Below are positions 45,641 through 54,248 of a stretch of DNA of 64,000 bases, one piece after another; position 1 is the first letter of the stretch; each line of letters starts with the position of its first letter. The stretch spans positions 47,202 through 111,201 of the forward strand of contig NZ_WKJJ01000024.1 in assembly GCF_009674485.1 (NCBI RefSeq), given 5' to 3'. The stretch is from Pseudoduganella rivuli. Its GTDB lineage: Bacteria > Pseudomonadota > Gammaproteobacteria > Burkholderiales > Burkholderiaceae_D. The notes under the pieces were generated by a model. The model was not told the origin of the DNA. It did not search any database and saw only the letters and a program-made list of their open reading frames with translations. The translations under genes and the position numbers were made by a program.

Positions 45641-46150
45641 ATGAAAACCATCACCGAACAATTATCGAAGTACGCGGAATACCACCGCGACACGCGCAAC
45701 ATCGCGACCCACTTCATCGGCATTCCCATGATCGTGGCCGCCGTCGCGATTTTATTGTCGCGGCCCGCGTTCAGCGCCGGCGGCATTACCTTGTCCGCCG
45801 CCACCGTGCTGACGGCGGCGGCGCTGGCGTATTACTTCATGCTGGATATCGGCTTCGGCCTCATCATGGCGGCGCTGATGGGCGCCGCCTTGTGGCTGGG
45901 CCAGTGGAGCGCCGCGCAGGACACCGCCACGTGGCTGGCGCTGGGCGTGGGCGGTTTTGTCGTGGGCTGGATTTTCCAGTTTGTCGGCCACTACTATGAA
46001 GGCCGCAAACCCGCGTTCGTCGACGACCTCAGCGGGCTGATCATCGGCCCGCTGTTCGTGGTGGCCGAATTGCTGTTCCTGCTGGGACTGCGCAAGGATC
46101 TGGAAGCCGATATCGTGCGCCGCGCGGGGGCGATGCGCAGCGCACGGTAA
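45641..46150 (+). CDS. DUF962 (Mpo1-like) membrane protein
   Basis: 169 aa; ATG at 45641 with GGAG 8 nt upstream. The N-terminal signature YAEYHRDTRNIATHFIGIPM is diagnostic for DUF962/Mpo1-like proteins, and the late motif GHYYEGRKPAFVDD plus GLIIGPLFVVAEL is intact. Four hydrophobic segments. The yeast relative Mpo1 is an iron-dependent dioxygenase acting on 2-hydroxy fatty acids; conserved His residues (H-R-D, TH, GH) could form the metal site here. Role in this bacterium inferred only. Confidence 0.9.
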   Translation: MKTITEQLSKYAEYHRDTRNIATHFIGIPMIVAAVAILLSRPAFSAGGITLSAATVLTAAALAYYFMLDIGFGLIMAALMGAALWLGQWSAAQDTATWLALGVGGFVVGWIFQFVGHYYEGRKPAFVDDLSGLIIGPLFVVAELLFLLGLRKDLEADIVRRAGAMRSAR

Positions 46151-46153
46151 TCG

Positions 46154-46888
46154 CTATGCGCCGGGATAGGCGGCGTCGATCTGCTTGATGATTTGCTGGC
46201 TGTGTGTGACGTATTGCTGGTAACGGTCGTAAATTTGCGCGTGGGCGACCAGCGCACGCAGCATGCGTTTGGCCTTCGGCGTCGTCAGCGCCGCGTAGCG
46301 TTGCGCCGGCGTTTCGCCTTGTTCCAATGCGATGTCGAGGTAGGCCATCAGCTTCTTCTGACTGCTTTCCCAACCGCTTTCGGAACGGCGGATCGCCGGG
46401 TAGTCCGACTGGTGCAGATCCAGGATGTCGTTCAGCAAGCCATCATCTTCGATATGGGTCAGCCTGCCACTACTCTTGAATCCTTCAAAACGGCTGCGTT
46501 CAGGGACGAAAAAGGTGTTGGTGTTCAGCGCCTCAAACGCCTTGTCGAATTTCTCGCCATCCGGCTGGCCTTTTGGATCGAGCTCCGCCAGGTATTTGTA
46601 CGTGGCGTCGGATTCGCGGTAATCGCGGACCACGCCGCCCAGCTGTTCCACATCGCGCTTCAAGTCGGATTTCAATCCCAGCAGGAAAGTCCGCACCTGC
46701 TGCTGCTCGTGCCGGTGCTCGCTCATGCTGTGGAACCAGATACTGATGCTGACGGCAAAGACGATGATGACGATTTCCAGCGCGATTTCACGCAACTTGT
46801 GGCCTATGCCATGTTCCCTGGCCACCGCCATCTGGATCACATTCTTGCCGTGCTTCGCGACTTCCAGTTCCGCCATTGCATTATCCAT
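46154..46888 (-). CDS. Membrane-anchored hypothetical protein (DUF6090-like)
   Basis: 244 aa. A single transmembrane segment after a basic stretch (LREIALEIVIIVFAVSISIW, residues about 32-51) leads to a long helical, charged domain (EHRHEQQQVRTFLLGLKSDL). The Asp/Arg/Gln-rich helix-loop layout resembles proteins annotated DUF6090, but I am not certain. The ATG lacks a good ribosome site; the Met at codon 5 is possible. Convergent with the DUF962 gene (3 bp between stops). Confidence 0.65.
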   Translation of the reverse strand: MDNAMAELEVAKHGKNVIQMAVAREHGIGHKLREIALEIVIIVFAVSISIWFHSMSEHRHEQQQVRTFLLGLKSDLKRDVEQLGGVVRDYRESDATYKYLAELDPKGQPDGEKFDKAFEALNTNTFFVPERSRFEGFKSSGRLTHIEDDGLLNDILDLHQSDYPAIRRSESGWESSQKKLMAYLDIALEQGETPAQRYAALTTPKAKRMLRALVAHAQIYDRYQQYVTHSQQIIKQIDAAYPGA

Positions 46889-46934
46889 TTAACAAAAAAT
46901 CGAAATGATAACGCATTGCAATATCTACAACGAA

Positions 46935-46956
46935 AATGCGCCCCGCAGGGCGCATT
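46935..46956 (-). terminator. Intrinsic terminator of pckG
   Basis: AATGCGCCC (46935-46943) and GGGCGCATT (46948-46956) around a 4-nt loop. On the minus strand a TTTTCG run follows. It is 24 bp beyond the pckG stop. Confidence 0.8.
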
Positions 46957-46979
46957 CTTGATGCATAAATGCTACAAAC

Positions 46980-48833
46980 TTAGTTGGCCAGGCGCTGCTC
47001 GATGGCGGCCTTGGTGGCCACCAGCTCTTGCGGCAGGTGGTAAGCCAGCTTGTCGAACAGTTCCGCGTGCAGTTTCAGTTCTTCCAGCCATGCGGCCTTG
47101 TCGATCGACGTGATCTGGTTGAACTGTTCTTGCGTGAAGTCCAGGCCGTCCCAGTTCAGGTCGCCGAATTCCGGCGTCGTGCCGAACACGTTTTCCACGC
47201 CACCCGCTTTGCCTTCGATGCGGTCCAGCATCCACTTCAGCACGCGCATGTTGTCGCCGAAGCCTGGCCAGACGAACTTGCCGTCGGCATCGGTGCGGAA
47301 CCAGTTGACGCAGTAGATCTTCGGTGCGGCTGCGCCGATTTTCTCGCCCAGATTCAGCCAGTGCTGGAAGTAGTCGCTCATGTTGTAGCCCATGAACGGC
47401 AGCATCGCGAATGGATCGCGGCGTACCACGCCTTGTTGGCCGGCAGCGGCGGCAGTGGTTTCCGAGCCCATGGTGGCAGCCATGTAGACGCCTTCCACCC
47501 AGTTGCGCGCTTCGGTGACCAGCGGCACGGTGGTGGAACGGCGGCCGCCGAAGATGAAGGCCGAGATCGGCACGCCGGCCGGATCGTCCCAGGCCGGATC
47601 GATGACCGGGTTTTGCGTTGCCGCCACGGTGAAGCGGGCATTCGGGTGCGCAGCCTTGGTGCCGGACGCCGGGGTCCAGTCCTTGCCTTGCCAGTCGATC
47701 AGGTGCGCAGGCGCTTCCTTGGTCAAACCTTCCCACCAGACGTCGCCGTCATCGGTCAGCGCCACGTTGGTGAAGATGGTGTCTTCGCCCAGGCACGCCA
47801 TGCAGTTCGAGTTGGTCTTGGTGTTGGTGCCCGGCGCCACGCCGAAGTAGCCGGCTTCCGGATTGATCGCGTACAGGCGGCCATCGGCGCCCGGCTTGAT
47901 CCACGCAATGTCGTCGCCAATGGTGGTGACTTTCCAGCCATTGAACGATGCCGGCGGAATCAGCATGGCGAAGTTGGTCTTGCCGCAAGCGGACGGGAAC
48001 GCTGCCGCCACATAGTGTTTTTTGCCTTCCGGCGATTCCACGCCCAGGATCAGCATGTGTTCGGCCAGCCAGCCCTTGCCGCCTTGCTGAGCTTCCTGGA
48101 AGCCCATGTTCGAGGCGATACGCAGCGCGAAGCATTTCTTGCCCAGCAGCGCATTGCCGCCGTAGCCGGAACCGTACGACCAGATTTCACGGGTTTCCGG
48201 GAAATGCACGATGTATTTGGTGCTGTTGCATGGCCATGGCACATCCTGTTGACCGGCAGCCAGCGGCGCGCCCACGGTGTGCACGCATGGCACGTATTCG
48301 CCATTGGCGCCCAGCACGTCGAACACGGCTTTGCCCATGCGCGTCATGATGCGCATGTTGACGGCCACGTACGGCGAATCGGACAGTTCCACGCCGATGT
48401 GGGCGATAGGCGAACCCAGCGGGCCCATCGAGAACGGCACCACGTACAGGGTGCGGCCGGCCATGCAGCCGTCGAACAGGCCGTTCAGCGTCGTGCGCAT
48501 TTCAGCCGGGGCCATCCAGTTGTTGGTCGGGCCGGCGGCTTCCTTGGTTTGCGAGCAGATGAACGTGCGGTCTTCCACGCGGGCCACGTCGGTCGGATCG
48601 GAGCACGCCAGGTACGAATTCGGACGCTTTTCCGGATTCAGCTTTTTCATGGTGCCGGCGGCAACCATTTCGCCGCACAGGCGGTCGTATTCTTCTTTCG
48701 AGCCATCGCACCAGTAGATGCGGGCCGGACGGGTCAACGCCGCGACTTCGGCGACCCAGTTAATGAGACCTTGATGCTTGACGTAAGCTGGGACGTTCAG
48801 TGCTGCAACGCCCCCCATGATGGGCTGATTCAT
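46980..48833 (-). CDS. pckG: Phosphoenolpyruvate carboxykinase (GTP)
   Basis: 617 aa, the normal length of the GTP-dependent enzyme. The kinase-1a loop with reactive Cys is intact (AAFPSACGKTNFAMLIPP, residues about 279-296), as are the PEP/oxaloacetate-binding Arg/Lys regions (YGGNALLGKKCFALR) and nucleotide-site segments (FIFGGRRSTTVPLV, GMEG-like region MGSETTAAA). It converts oxaloacetate and GTP to PEP, CO2 and GDP in gluconeogenesis. AGGTACT precedes the ATG. Terminated by the hairpin at 46935; divergent from the dehydrogenase gene. Confidence 0.97.
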   Translation of the reverse strand: MNQPIMGGVAALNVPAYVKHQGLINWVAEVAALTRPARIYWCDGSKEEYDRLCGEMVAAGTMKKLNPEKRPNSYLACSDPTDVARVEDRTFICSQTKEAAGPTNNWMAPAEMRTTLNGLFDGCMAGRTLYVVPFSMGPLGSPIAHIGVELSDSPYVAVNMRIMTRMGKAVFDVLGANGEYVPCVHTVGAPLAAGQQDVPWPCNSTKYIVHFPETREIWSYGSGYGGNALLGKKCFALRIASNMGFQEAQQGGKGWLAEHMLILGVESPEGKKHYVAAAFPSACGKTNFAMLIPPASFNGWKVTTIGDDIAWIKPGADGRLYAINPEAGYFGVAPGTNTKTNSNCMACLGEDTIFTNVALTDDGDVWWEGLTKEAPAHLIDWQGKDWTPASGTKAAHPNARFTVAATQNPVIDPAWDDPAGVPISAFIFGGRRSTTVPLVTEARNWVEGVYMAATMGSETTAAAAGQQGVVRRDPFAMLPFMGYNMSDYFQHWLNLGEKIGAAAPKIYCVNWFRTDADGKFVWPGFGDNMRVLKWMLDRIEGKAGGVENVFGTTPEFGDLNWDGLDFTQEQFNQITSIDKAAWLEELKLHAELFDKLAYHLPQELVATKAAIEQRLAN

Positions 48834-49190
48834 AGTACCTCCAATGCCAATAAAGAAATTCTTTGTCTTGTCCCGGCACGGCAGGATCGTCGTCAGCTTG
48901 TGGCTATGCGCTCAGGAAGGCATGTTTGATCATGCTTCGGCGGTACGGCGGTCTTGTCGGTGCGCCCGGAAAAAATCACAGGCGCCCAGTCCATATTATG
49001 CATCCGGACTGATGGAACGTATTGCGCAGACCCGCTGTTGGGCCTGAAATCTGCGCCGATTGTACACCCGTCTACGGACGATTCCGACAGAAATGTAGGA
49101 GAATTGGTTGACTGATGTAGTAGGCTATTTGGATGATTTTTGAATCCTGTTATTACACTACGAAATGATCTTTCTTCTCTGACAACACAT
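48834..49190. other. Divergent promoter region between pckG and the dehydrogenase
   Basis: 357 bp with no credible gene. Possible minus-strand -10 (TAATAT near 49000) for pckG and TTGACT at 49108 as a -35 candidate rightward, neither with a convincing partner box. Confidence 0.35.
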
Positions 49191-50189
49191 ATGAAAATTG
49201 CCATCCTAGACGATTATCAAGAAGCAACTCGTAGCCTGGAATGCATGAAATTGCTGGAAGGTCATGATGTCAAAGTCTTCAACAATTCCCCCAAAGGCGT
49301 GGGCCAATTGGCCGTCCGGCTGGCGCCGTTCGATGCGCTGGTGCTGATCCGCGAGCGCACGTCGTTCAACCGCGCGCTGCTGGCCAAGCTCCCCAACCTG
49401 AAACTGATTTCGCAGACGGGCAAGGTCAGCGGGCATGTCGACGTGGCGGCCGCCACGGAACTGGGGATCGCGATTGCCGAAGGCGTGGGGTCGCCCACGG
49501 CGCCGGCCGAGCTGACGTGGACCTTGATCATGGCGGCGCAGCGCAAGATCGTGCCGTACGCCAGCAACCTGAAAAAAGGCCAGTGGCAGACCGCGTCCGC
49601 CCTGCCCGAATACAACACGGTGGGCACGGTCTTGAAAGGCCGCACCCTGGCGATCTGGGGCTACGGCAAGATCGGCCAGCTGATTGCCGGCTATGCGAAA
49701 GCCTTCGGCATGCAGGTGCTGGTGTGGGGCAGCCCGGCCAGCAGGGAAGCCGCCGTGGCCGATGGCTGCCGGGCCGCTGACACGCGCGAACAGTTTTTTG
49801 AACAGGCGGACGTGCTGACGTTGCACTTGCGGCTGGCTGACGCGACCCGTGGCATCGTCACGGCCGACGATTTGCAGCGCATGAAGCCCACTGCCCTGTT
49901 CGTCAATACGAGCCGCGCGGAACTGGTGGCCGAAGGCGCGCTGGAACAGGCGCTGCGCGCGGGGCGTCCCGGCGCGGCGGCGCTGGATGTGTTTGAACAG
50001 GAACCCCTGTCGCCGGACTCCATCCTGCTGAAAGTGCCGAACGTGCTGGCTACGCCACACCTGGGCTACGTCGAGAAGGACAGCTACGAGCTGTATTTCA
50101 ATGCCGCGTTCAAGAACGTGGTGGCGTTTGCCGAAGGTAATCCGGCGAATATCCTGAACCCGGATTACGCCGCGCGCCGGCGGGATTGA
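49191..50189 (+). CDS. D-2-hydroxyacid dehydrogenase family protein
   Basis: 332 aa from the ATG at 49191 (MKIAILDDYQEATRS); a longer non-ATG frame is unlikely. Rossmann cofactor loop IWGYGKIGQLIAGYAKAFG (about 157-175), catalytic Arg and Glu in FVNTSRAELV and the LDVFEQEPL region, and catalytic His in ATPHLGYVEKD. Belongs to the family that reduces 2-keto acids with NAD(P)H (phosphoglycerate-dehydrogenase-like fold); substrate not predictable. No strong ribosome site. Convergent with the BNR gene (8 bp between stops). Confidence 0.88.
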   Translation: MKIAILDDYQEATRSLECMKLLEGHDVKVFNNSPKGVGQLAVRLAPFDALVLIRERTSFNRALLAKLPNLKLISQTGKVSGHVDVAAATELGIAIAEGVGSPTAPAELTWTLIMAAQRKIVPYASNLKKGQWQTASALPEYNTVGTVLKGRTLAIWGYGKIGQLIAGYAKAFGMQVLVWGSPASREAAVADGCRAADTREQFFEQADVLTLHLRLADATRGIVTADDLQRMKPTALFVNTSRAELVAEGALEQALRAGRPGAAALDVFEQEPLSPDSILLKVPNVLATPHLGYVEKDSYELYFNAAFKNVVAFAEGNPANILNPDYAARRRD

Positions 50190-50197
50190 TCAGCGCA

Positions 50198-51283
50198 TCA
50201 GCCAAAGCGCACCGCGTACACCGGCGGCATGTTTTGCGAAATCGTGCGCCAGTAGTCGCCGCCATTGGTGGACAGCCACACGCTGCCCGTGGTCGACGCC
50301 ATCAGCAAAGTCTTGCCATCGTCGGCCACCACCAGCCCATGGCGGTAGACCAGGTCGTAGCAATGCTCTTGCGGCAAGCCGTTGCGTTGCACGGTAAAGG
50401 TCTGGCCGCCATCCGCGGTGCGGGTGGTGGCCATGGCGGCATCGACGGGGATGCGCTGCTGGTCCGCCACGCCGGGCGCAAACCACGCGGTGTCGCCATC
50501 ACGCGGATGCACCGCCACGCCGAAGCCGAAACTCGACAGCGGCGCGGTGACTTCGGTCCACAGCGCGCCATTGTCGACCGAGCGCCAGATGCCGCTGTGA
50601 TGCTGGCACCACAGCTTGTCCGGCTCGCCCGGGCAGCGCACGATGCGGTGCGGGTCTTGCACCACGCCCTGGTCCATCATGTCGGGCGGCATGTAGCGCG
50701 CCTGCATGCCCTGCGCCCGCAACGCCCACGTGGCGCCGCCATCCGTGGTCAGCCATGCACCGGCGCAGGATATGCCGATCAGCACGCTGCGGCTGTCGCG
50801 CGGGTCCACGCAAATGCTGTGGATGCCTGGCGTGTCATAGCCGCCGCCAAACCAGTCGGGACGCCCCGGCATGTTCCATAGCGAGTCGACCAGTTGCCAC
50901 GTATCGCCCCGGTCCGCCGAGCGGAACAGGCCGCCGGGCAACGTGCCGGCCCACAGCACGCCGGGTTCATCCGCGCCGCCAGCTTCCAGCGACCAGATCT
51001 GCTTGAGTTTCCACTCCGTCTTGTCGGTGCTGTCCGCCGGCTTTTCCGGATAGACCGGGACGCTGATTTCCGTCCAGTCCGCACTGCCGGGATCGCGCCG
51101 GTGCAATTTCGCGCCGAAGTGGCCCAGGTTCAGCGCGGCATACAGGGTGCCGTCGCGCGCATCGGGCAAGACCATGCTGACCGGCTCGCCGAGGAAATGG
51201 CGGACATCGATTTCCCATTCGCCATTTTTCTGCGCCAGTTCGAACAAGCCTTTGCGGGTCGCGATATACGCGCGGTCTGTCAT
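50198..51283 (-). CDS. BNR/sialidase-fold repeat protein
   Basis: 361 aa from the ATG at 51283 (GGAGG 6 nt upstream). No signal peptide: begins MTDRAYIATRKGLFELAQKN. Repeats of the BNR/Asp-box type occur, e.g. LFRSADRGDTWQLVDSL, WLTTDGGATWALR and IWRSVDNGALWTEV, giving a six- or seven-bladed propeller (VPS10/sialidase-like). No sialidase Arg triad is evident, so a hydrolase role is doubtful. The MoaD/ThiS gene ends 1 nt before its ATG, so the pair is coupled; this tandem occurs in other betaproteobacteria, as I recall, with no known function. Confidence 0.8.
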   Translation of the reverse strand: MTDRAYIATRKGLFELAQKNGEWEIDVRHFLGEPVSMVLPDARDGTLYAALNLGHFGAKLHRRDPGSADWTEISVPVYPEKPADSTDKTEWKLKQIWSLEAGGADEPGVLWAGTLPGGLFRSADRGDTWQLVDSLWNMPGRPDWFGGGYDTPGIHSICVDPRDSRSVLIGISCAGAWLTTDGGATWALRAQGMQARYMPPDMMDQGVVQDPHRIVRCPGEPDKLWCQHHSGIWRSVDNGALWTEVTAPLSSFGFGVAVHPRDGDTAWFAPGVADQQRIPVDAAMATTRTADGGQTFTVQRNGLPQEHCYDLVYRHGLVVADDGKTLLMASTTGSVWLSTNGGDYWRTISQNMPPVYAVRFG

Positions 51284-51284
51284 G

Positions 51285-51554
51285 TCAACCTCCGGATAAT
51301 GCTTGCAAGATATAGACGCGGGAATCGGGCCGCAGCGGATCGTCCAGCAACACGCGGTCGCGGCTGCGCTGGCCATCGACAAAGATCACGACGTTGTCAC
51401 GCAAATGCCCCTGGTCGTCCAGCACATAGGCCCGCAGGCGGGCATTGTCGGCAAACGCGCCATCGAGCGCGCTGCGCAAGTCGGCTGCCTGTGTCGACAA
51501 TTCCGGCACCGGCAAAAACCGGGCAAGTTGTTGGGTGAAGATTATTTGCGCCAA
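51285..51554 (-). CDS. MoaD/ThiS family beta-grasp protein
   Basis: 89 aa. Beta-grasp pattern: IIFTQQLARFLPVPELS, then an alpha helix (DLRSALDGAFADNARL), and NVVIFVDGQRSRDR. It ends SRVYILQALSGG, and the Gly-Gly tail is what MoaD/ThiS-type sulfur carriers need for thiocarboxylation. No E1 or molybdopterin gene lies nearby. Coupled to the BNR gene, so it may modify or deliver sulfur to a partner of that protein (inference). Confidence 0.8.
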   Translation of the reverse strand: MAQIIFTQQLARFLPVPELSTQAADLRSALDGAFADNARLRAYVLDDQGHLRDNVVIFVDGQRSRDRVLLDDPLRPDSRVYILQALSGG

Positions 51555-51638
51555 AGTAAGTCCCCTTGCGGGAAATTCTAGCGCGGTTTGACATGGCTTA
51601 GCGCTAAAATGAAATCACGGCAACTCTGAAAGCCACAC

Positions 51639-51965
51639 ATGGCAATCACCCCGGAAGACTTGCAAGCGTTAATGCAGGAAGTGGAGCAGGAAGACCCGAT
51701 CGACTTTGCCGACCTGCCGTTTGACGAACACGACTTGCGCAGCCTGGTGGCCAATCACTTGTGTGAAATGGCCGATGCGATGGAATCGTTCAGCGAAGAA
51801 GACCGGCGCCTGACGTTACTGGCGGTGGCGGCCAAGCTGGTGCTGGAAAACATGGTGTTGCACATCCAACTGCTGCGCCGCCACGGCTTGCCCATGAGTG
51901 ACACCGCGAACGCGCTGCTGAGCCGGCTACGCCAGGGCAAGGATCCTGACAGCGGCGAATCCTGA
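51639..51965 (+). CDS. Hypothetical protein, 108 aa
   Basis: ATG at 51639. Acidic, helical, soluble: MAITPEDLQALMQEVEQED, then LANHLCEMAD-like segments and a leucine-rich middle (LLAVAAKLVLENMVLHIQLL). No domain recognised. Its TGA abuts the stop of the leftward ferredoxin gene exactly (TGATCA at 51963-51968), leaving no room for a private terminator. Probably a real gene on length, composition and codon use. Confidence 0.6.
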   Translation: MAITPEDLQALMQEVEQEDPIDFADLPFDEHDLRSLVANHLCEMADAMESFSEEDRRLTLLAVAAKLVLENMVLHIQLLRRHGLPMSDTANALLSRLRQGKDPDSGES

Positions 51966-52250
51966 TCAGCCGGGAATCCGGCGCGCGGCGGGCACGTTCA
52001 ACACGACATCCGTTTCCGCCACGGCCACGCACGGCAAGATCAAGCCTTCGTGCTTTTCTTCGCGGCTGACACCGGGCCATTCGATCAGGTAGCGGATGGC
52101 GCCGCTTTCCAGCTTGCACAGGCACGTGCGGCACGTGCCGTTGCGGCATGAACTGGGCAGCCGGATACCGCCCTGCTCGGCCGCCCGCAACAGCGTGGTG
52201 GTCCCGTCCGTGTCAAACGTCCAGTCCTGCGACGCCAGGGTGGCCCGCAT
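51966..52250 (-). CDS. [2Fe-2S] ferredoxin-type protein
   Basis: 94 aa from the ATG at 52250. The plant-type cluster motif is intact: CRNGTCRTCLC (C-x4-C-x2-C) with the last Cys in ILPCVAV. The fold start (TFDTDGTTTLLRAAEQGGI) is typical. It is an electron carrier, partner unknown. Last of three leftward genes with the small Cys protein and the TPR protein (gaps of 11 and 3 bp). Confidence 0.88.
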   Translation of the reverse strand: MRATLASQDWTFDTDGTTTLLRAAEQGGIRLPSSCRNGTCRTCLCKLESGAIRYLIEWPGVSREEKHEGLILPCVAVAETDVVLNVPAARRIPG

Positions 52251-52261
52251 CGGCGCCAGCC

Positions 52262-52573
52262 TTACTGCACCTTGCACGCGGTGCGTGCCTGCGCCATGCG
52301 CGCTTCGCGTTGCTCGTCGACAGCGGCCGACTGGCCCGCGCTGAGCAACTGGTCGACTTCTTCTTTCGGCAAGTTGTCGTAATACGTCTTCGCCACGCAC
52401 TCGCAGTATTTCGGCACCAGTTTCAGGTTTTTCGGCGCCCCGGGACCGGTATTGCCAGCCCGTACGCAACGGCTGCGTTCCACTTGCCGCAAGCCGTCGA
52501 GACGGGGATCGGATGCCGCTTGCGCACCGCAGACAAACAGCGCCAGCACGGCGCTTACCCAATATCGTTGCAT
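52262..52573 (-). CDS. Small exported cysteine-containing protein
   Basis: 103 aa; ATG at 52573 with AAGGAG. Signal peptide MQRYWVSAVLALFVCGAQA then SDPRLDGLRQVERSRC. Four cysteines in the mature part (RC, CEC, AC near the C-terminus) suggest disulfides. No known domain. Sits in a compact leftward operon after the TPR protein gene. Confidence 0.7.
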   Translation of the reverse strand: MQRYWVSAVLALFVCGAQAASDPRLDGLRQVERSRCVRAGNTGPGAPKNLKLVPKYCECVAKTYYDNLPKEEVDQLLSAGQSAAVDEQREARMAQARTACKVQ

Positions 52574-52576
52574 GGC

Positions 52577-53320
52577 TTACTCCTTGACTTGCGGCGCCGG
52601 CCCCGGCGGCAGCGACGGTAGCGGCTCAACCGGTTCCGTATCCGGCTCCGCCCCTTCAGGCACTGGCGCCGGCGGCATGACTTCGTCCGGCATGGGGCGC
52701 CACTTGCCCGCGTTTTGCAGCATGGTGCGCAAGCCCGGCAGGGGGAAGCCGGCGTTATAGGCGCGCTGCGCATATTTGTTGGCCAGCTCGAAATTACTGA
52801 GCTTGAAATACGCGAGACCGAGGTTGTACTGGATCACGGCATTCCTGCCATCGAGTTCGACGGCGCGCAAATACATTTCGACCGCCTTGTCGTTCAAGCC
52901 CAGCCCGTACAGGAAGGTGGCATACGACGCATACACGGCGGCATCATCCGGCGCAAAACGCTGGGCGCGGTCGTAATAGCATTCGACCGGGTATTTCATG
53001 CCAGGCAGGCGGGCGCGCTTTTCCTTCAGCGCCAGCCGGGTCAGCGCATTCAATGCGGGCGCATGGTTGGGGAACGCCGCCAGCGTGGCTTCCAGGGCGC
53101 CGGCGCCAGCCAGCCCGGCGGCGCCGCTTTCCACGTCGGACGGGAATGACGACCGTTCGACTTGCGCCAGCTTCGCCGCGAATTCCGTCCTGCCTTTACG
53201 GTAGTCGGACAGGGCAGCGGGATCATCAAATACACCACAGATTTTGGGCGCGGCAGCCAGCGCCGGAGCGGCTGCGGTGGCCAGCAGGCACACAGCCGCC
53301 AGCGCAGGTAGACATTTCAT
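52577..53320 (-). CDS. Exported TPR protein
   Basis: 247 aa from the ATG at 53320 (GGAGAT upstream), which opens a signal peptide (MKCLPALAAVCLLATAAAPALA). TPR-like units in the middle: DDAAVYASYATFLYGLGLND and KAVEMYLRAVELDGRNAV, YNLGLAYFKLSNFELANKYA. The tail is Pro/Glu-rich (EPDTEPVEPLPSLPPGP). Likely a periplasmic scaffold. First of a three-gene leftward operon; upstream-numbered genes belong to the exosortase cluster, 28 bp away. Confidence 0.78.
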   Translation of the reverse strand: MKCLPALAAVCLLATAAAPALAAAPKICGVFDDPAALSDYRKGRTEFAAKLAQVERSSFPSDVESGAAGLAGAGALEATLAAFPNHAPALNALTRLALKEKRARLPGMKYPVECYYDRAQRFAPDDAAVYASYATFLYGLGLNDKAVEMYLRAVELDGRNAVIQYNLGLAYFKLSNFELANKYAQRAYNAGFPLPGLRTMLQNAGKWRPMPDEVMPPAPVPEGAEPDTEPVEPLPSLPPGPAPQVKE

Positions 53321-53348
53321 GGGATCTCCGAATGTTTCCTGCAGTAAT

Positions 53349-54248
53349 TTACCACGTGCGCAGCCACTGTCCAGTCCATTCGGCGACCTGGTCACGCCAC
53401 GCACGGCTGGAAAACGTATGGTCGGCGCCGGGCAGGTCGTGGCGCGTGATACGGGGGGCGCGCATCAGCTTGCGCCAGGCGGCGCTGCTGCCGGCCAGTT
53501 CCAGGAATTCCATGGCCGTCAGGTCGCCGGGGCTGATGACCAGCAAGACCCGTCCCGGGAAGCGCTGCAAGCCGGCATACAGGCGCGGCCCCAGTGGCGG
53601 CGCTGCAACGGCATGTCCGGTTGGCATGGTGTCCACAGCCGGCGGCGCACCGGCCGGCACAGGGGATGCGGGCCGCACCACCTTGCCGATGTGTGCGGCC
53701 AGCGATGCGGCGGAACCCCGCACATCGAAGCGGCCGCTGAACACTTTACGCCACAGCGCAGGGTCCGTCAGGCGGCGCAGGTAATAGTGCTTCAACATGG
53801 TTTTCGCCAGGCCCGCTTCATCGCGCGCCCACGGGTTCAGCAACACCATGCCGCTGATGCGCGGGTCCATGCTTCCGTGCAGCACAGCCGCCGCCGCGCC
53901 ATCGCACAAGCCCCACAGCACGATATCGCGCACGCCCGGCACCGCCTGCATGAAGCAATCCGTGGCCGCACGCACGTCGTCGCCCATATCTTCAAAGCTG
54001 CGCTGCGCGCCTTCGCCATCGCCCATGCCGCGCGCATCGAAACGCATGACGGCCGTGCCTTGCGCGGCCAGGCTGCGCGCCAGCAACGTGAATTGCCGGT
54101 GGCTGCCGGCCCGGTATTGCGGGCCGCCGACCAGCACCAGCACGCCGCGCGGCCCCGGATTGTCCGGCAACGTGATAATCGCAGGCAGCAGCTCCGCGCC
54201 GCAGGCAAACGCCAGCGCCTGCTCCTGATAAACACCGTCACGCTGCAT
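53349..54248 (-). CDS. Hydrolase 1, exosortase A system-associated
   Basis: 299 aa from the ATG at 54248, overlapping the hydrolase 2 end by 11 bp. Alpha/beta hydrolase fold: HGG-like loop in VLVLVGGPQYRAGSHRQF (the oxyanion region), AVMRFDARGMGDGEG, nucleophile elbow WGLCDGAAAA with Cys in place of Ser, an Asp in VISPGDLTAM and the final His in HDLPGADHTF. The elbow C-D-G and overall layout match the TIGR03100-type proteins always found near exosortase A. Its substrate is unknown; a role in the exopolysaccharide or lipid-modification part of the system is presumed. Confidence 0.87.
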   Translation of the reverse strand: MQRDGVYQEQALAFACGAELLPAIITLPDNPGPRGVLVLVGGPQYRAGSHRQFTLLARSLAAQGTAVMRFDARGMGDGEGAQRSFEDMGDDVRAATDCFMQAVPGVRDIVLWGLCDGAAAAVLHGSMDPRISGMVLLNPWARDEAGLAKTMLKHYYLRRLTDPALWRKVFSGRFDVRGSAASLAAHIGKVVRPASPVPAGAPPAVDTMPTGHAVAAPPLGPRLYAGLQRFPGRVLLVISPGDLTAMEFLELAGSSAAWRKLMRAPRITRHDLPGADHTFSSRAWRDQVAEWTGQWLRTW

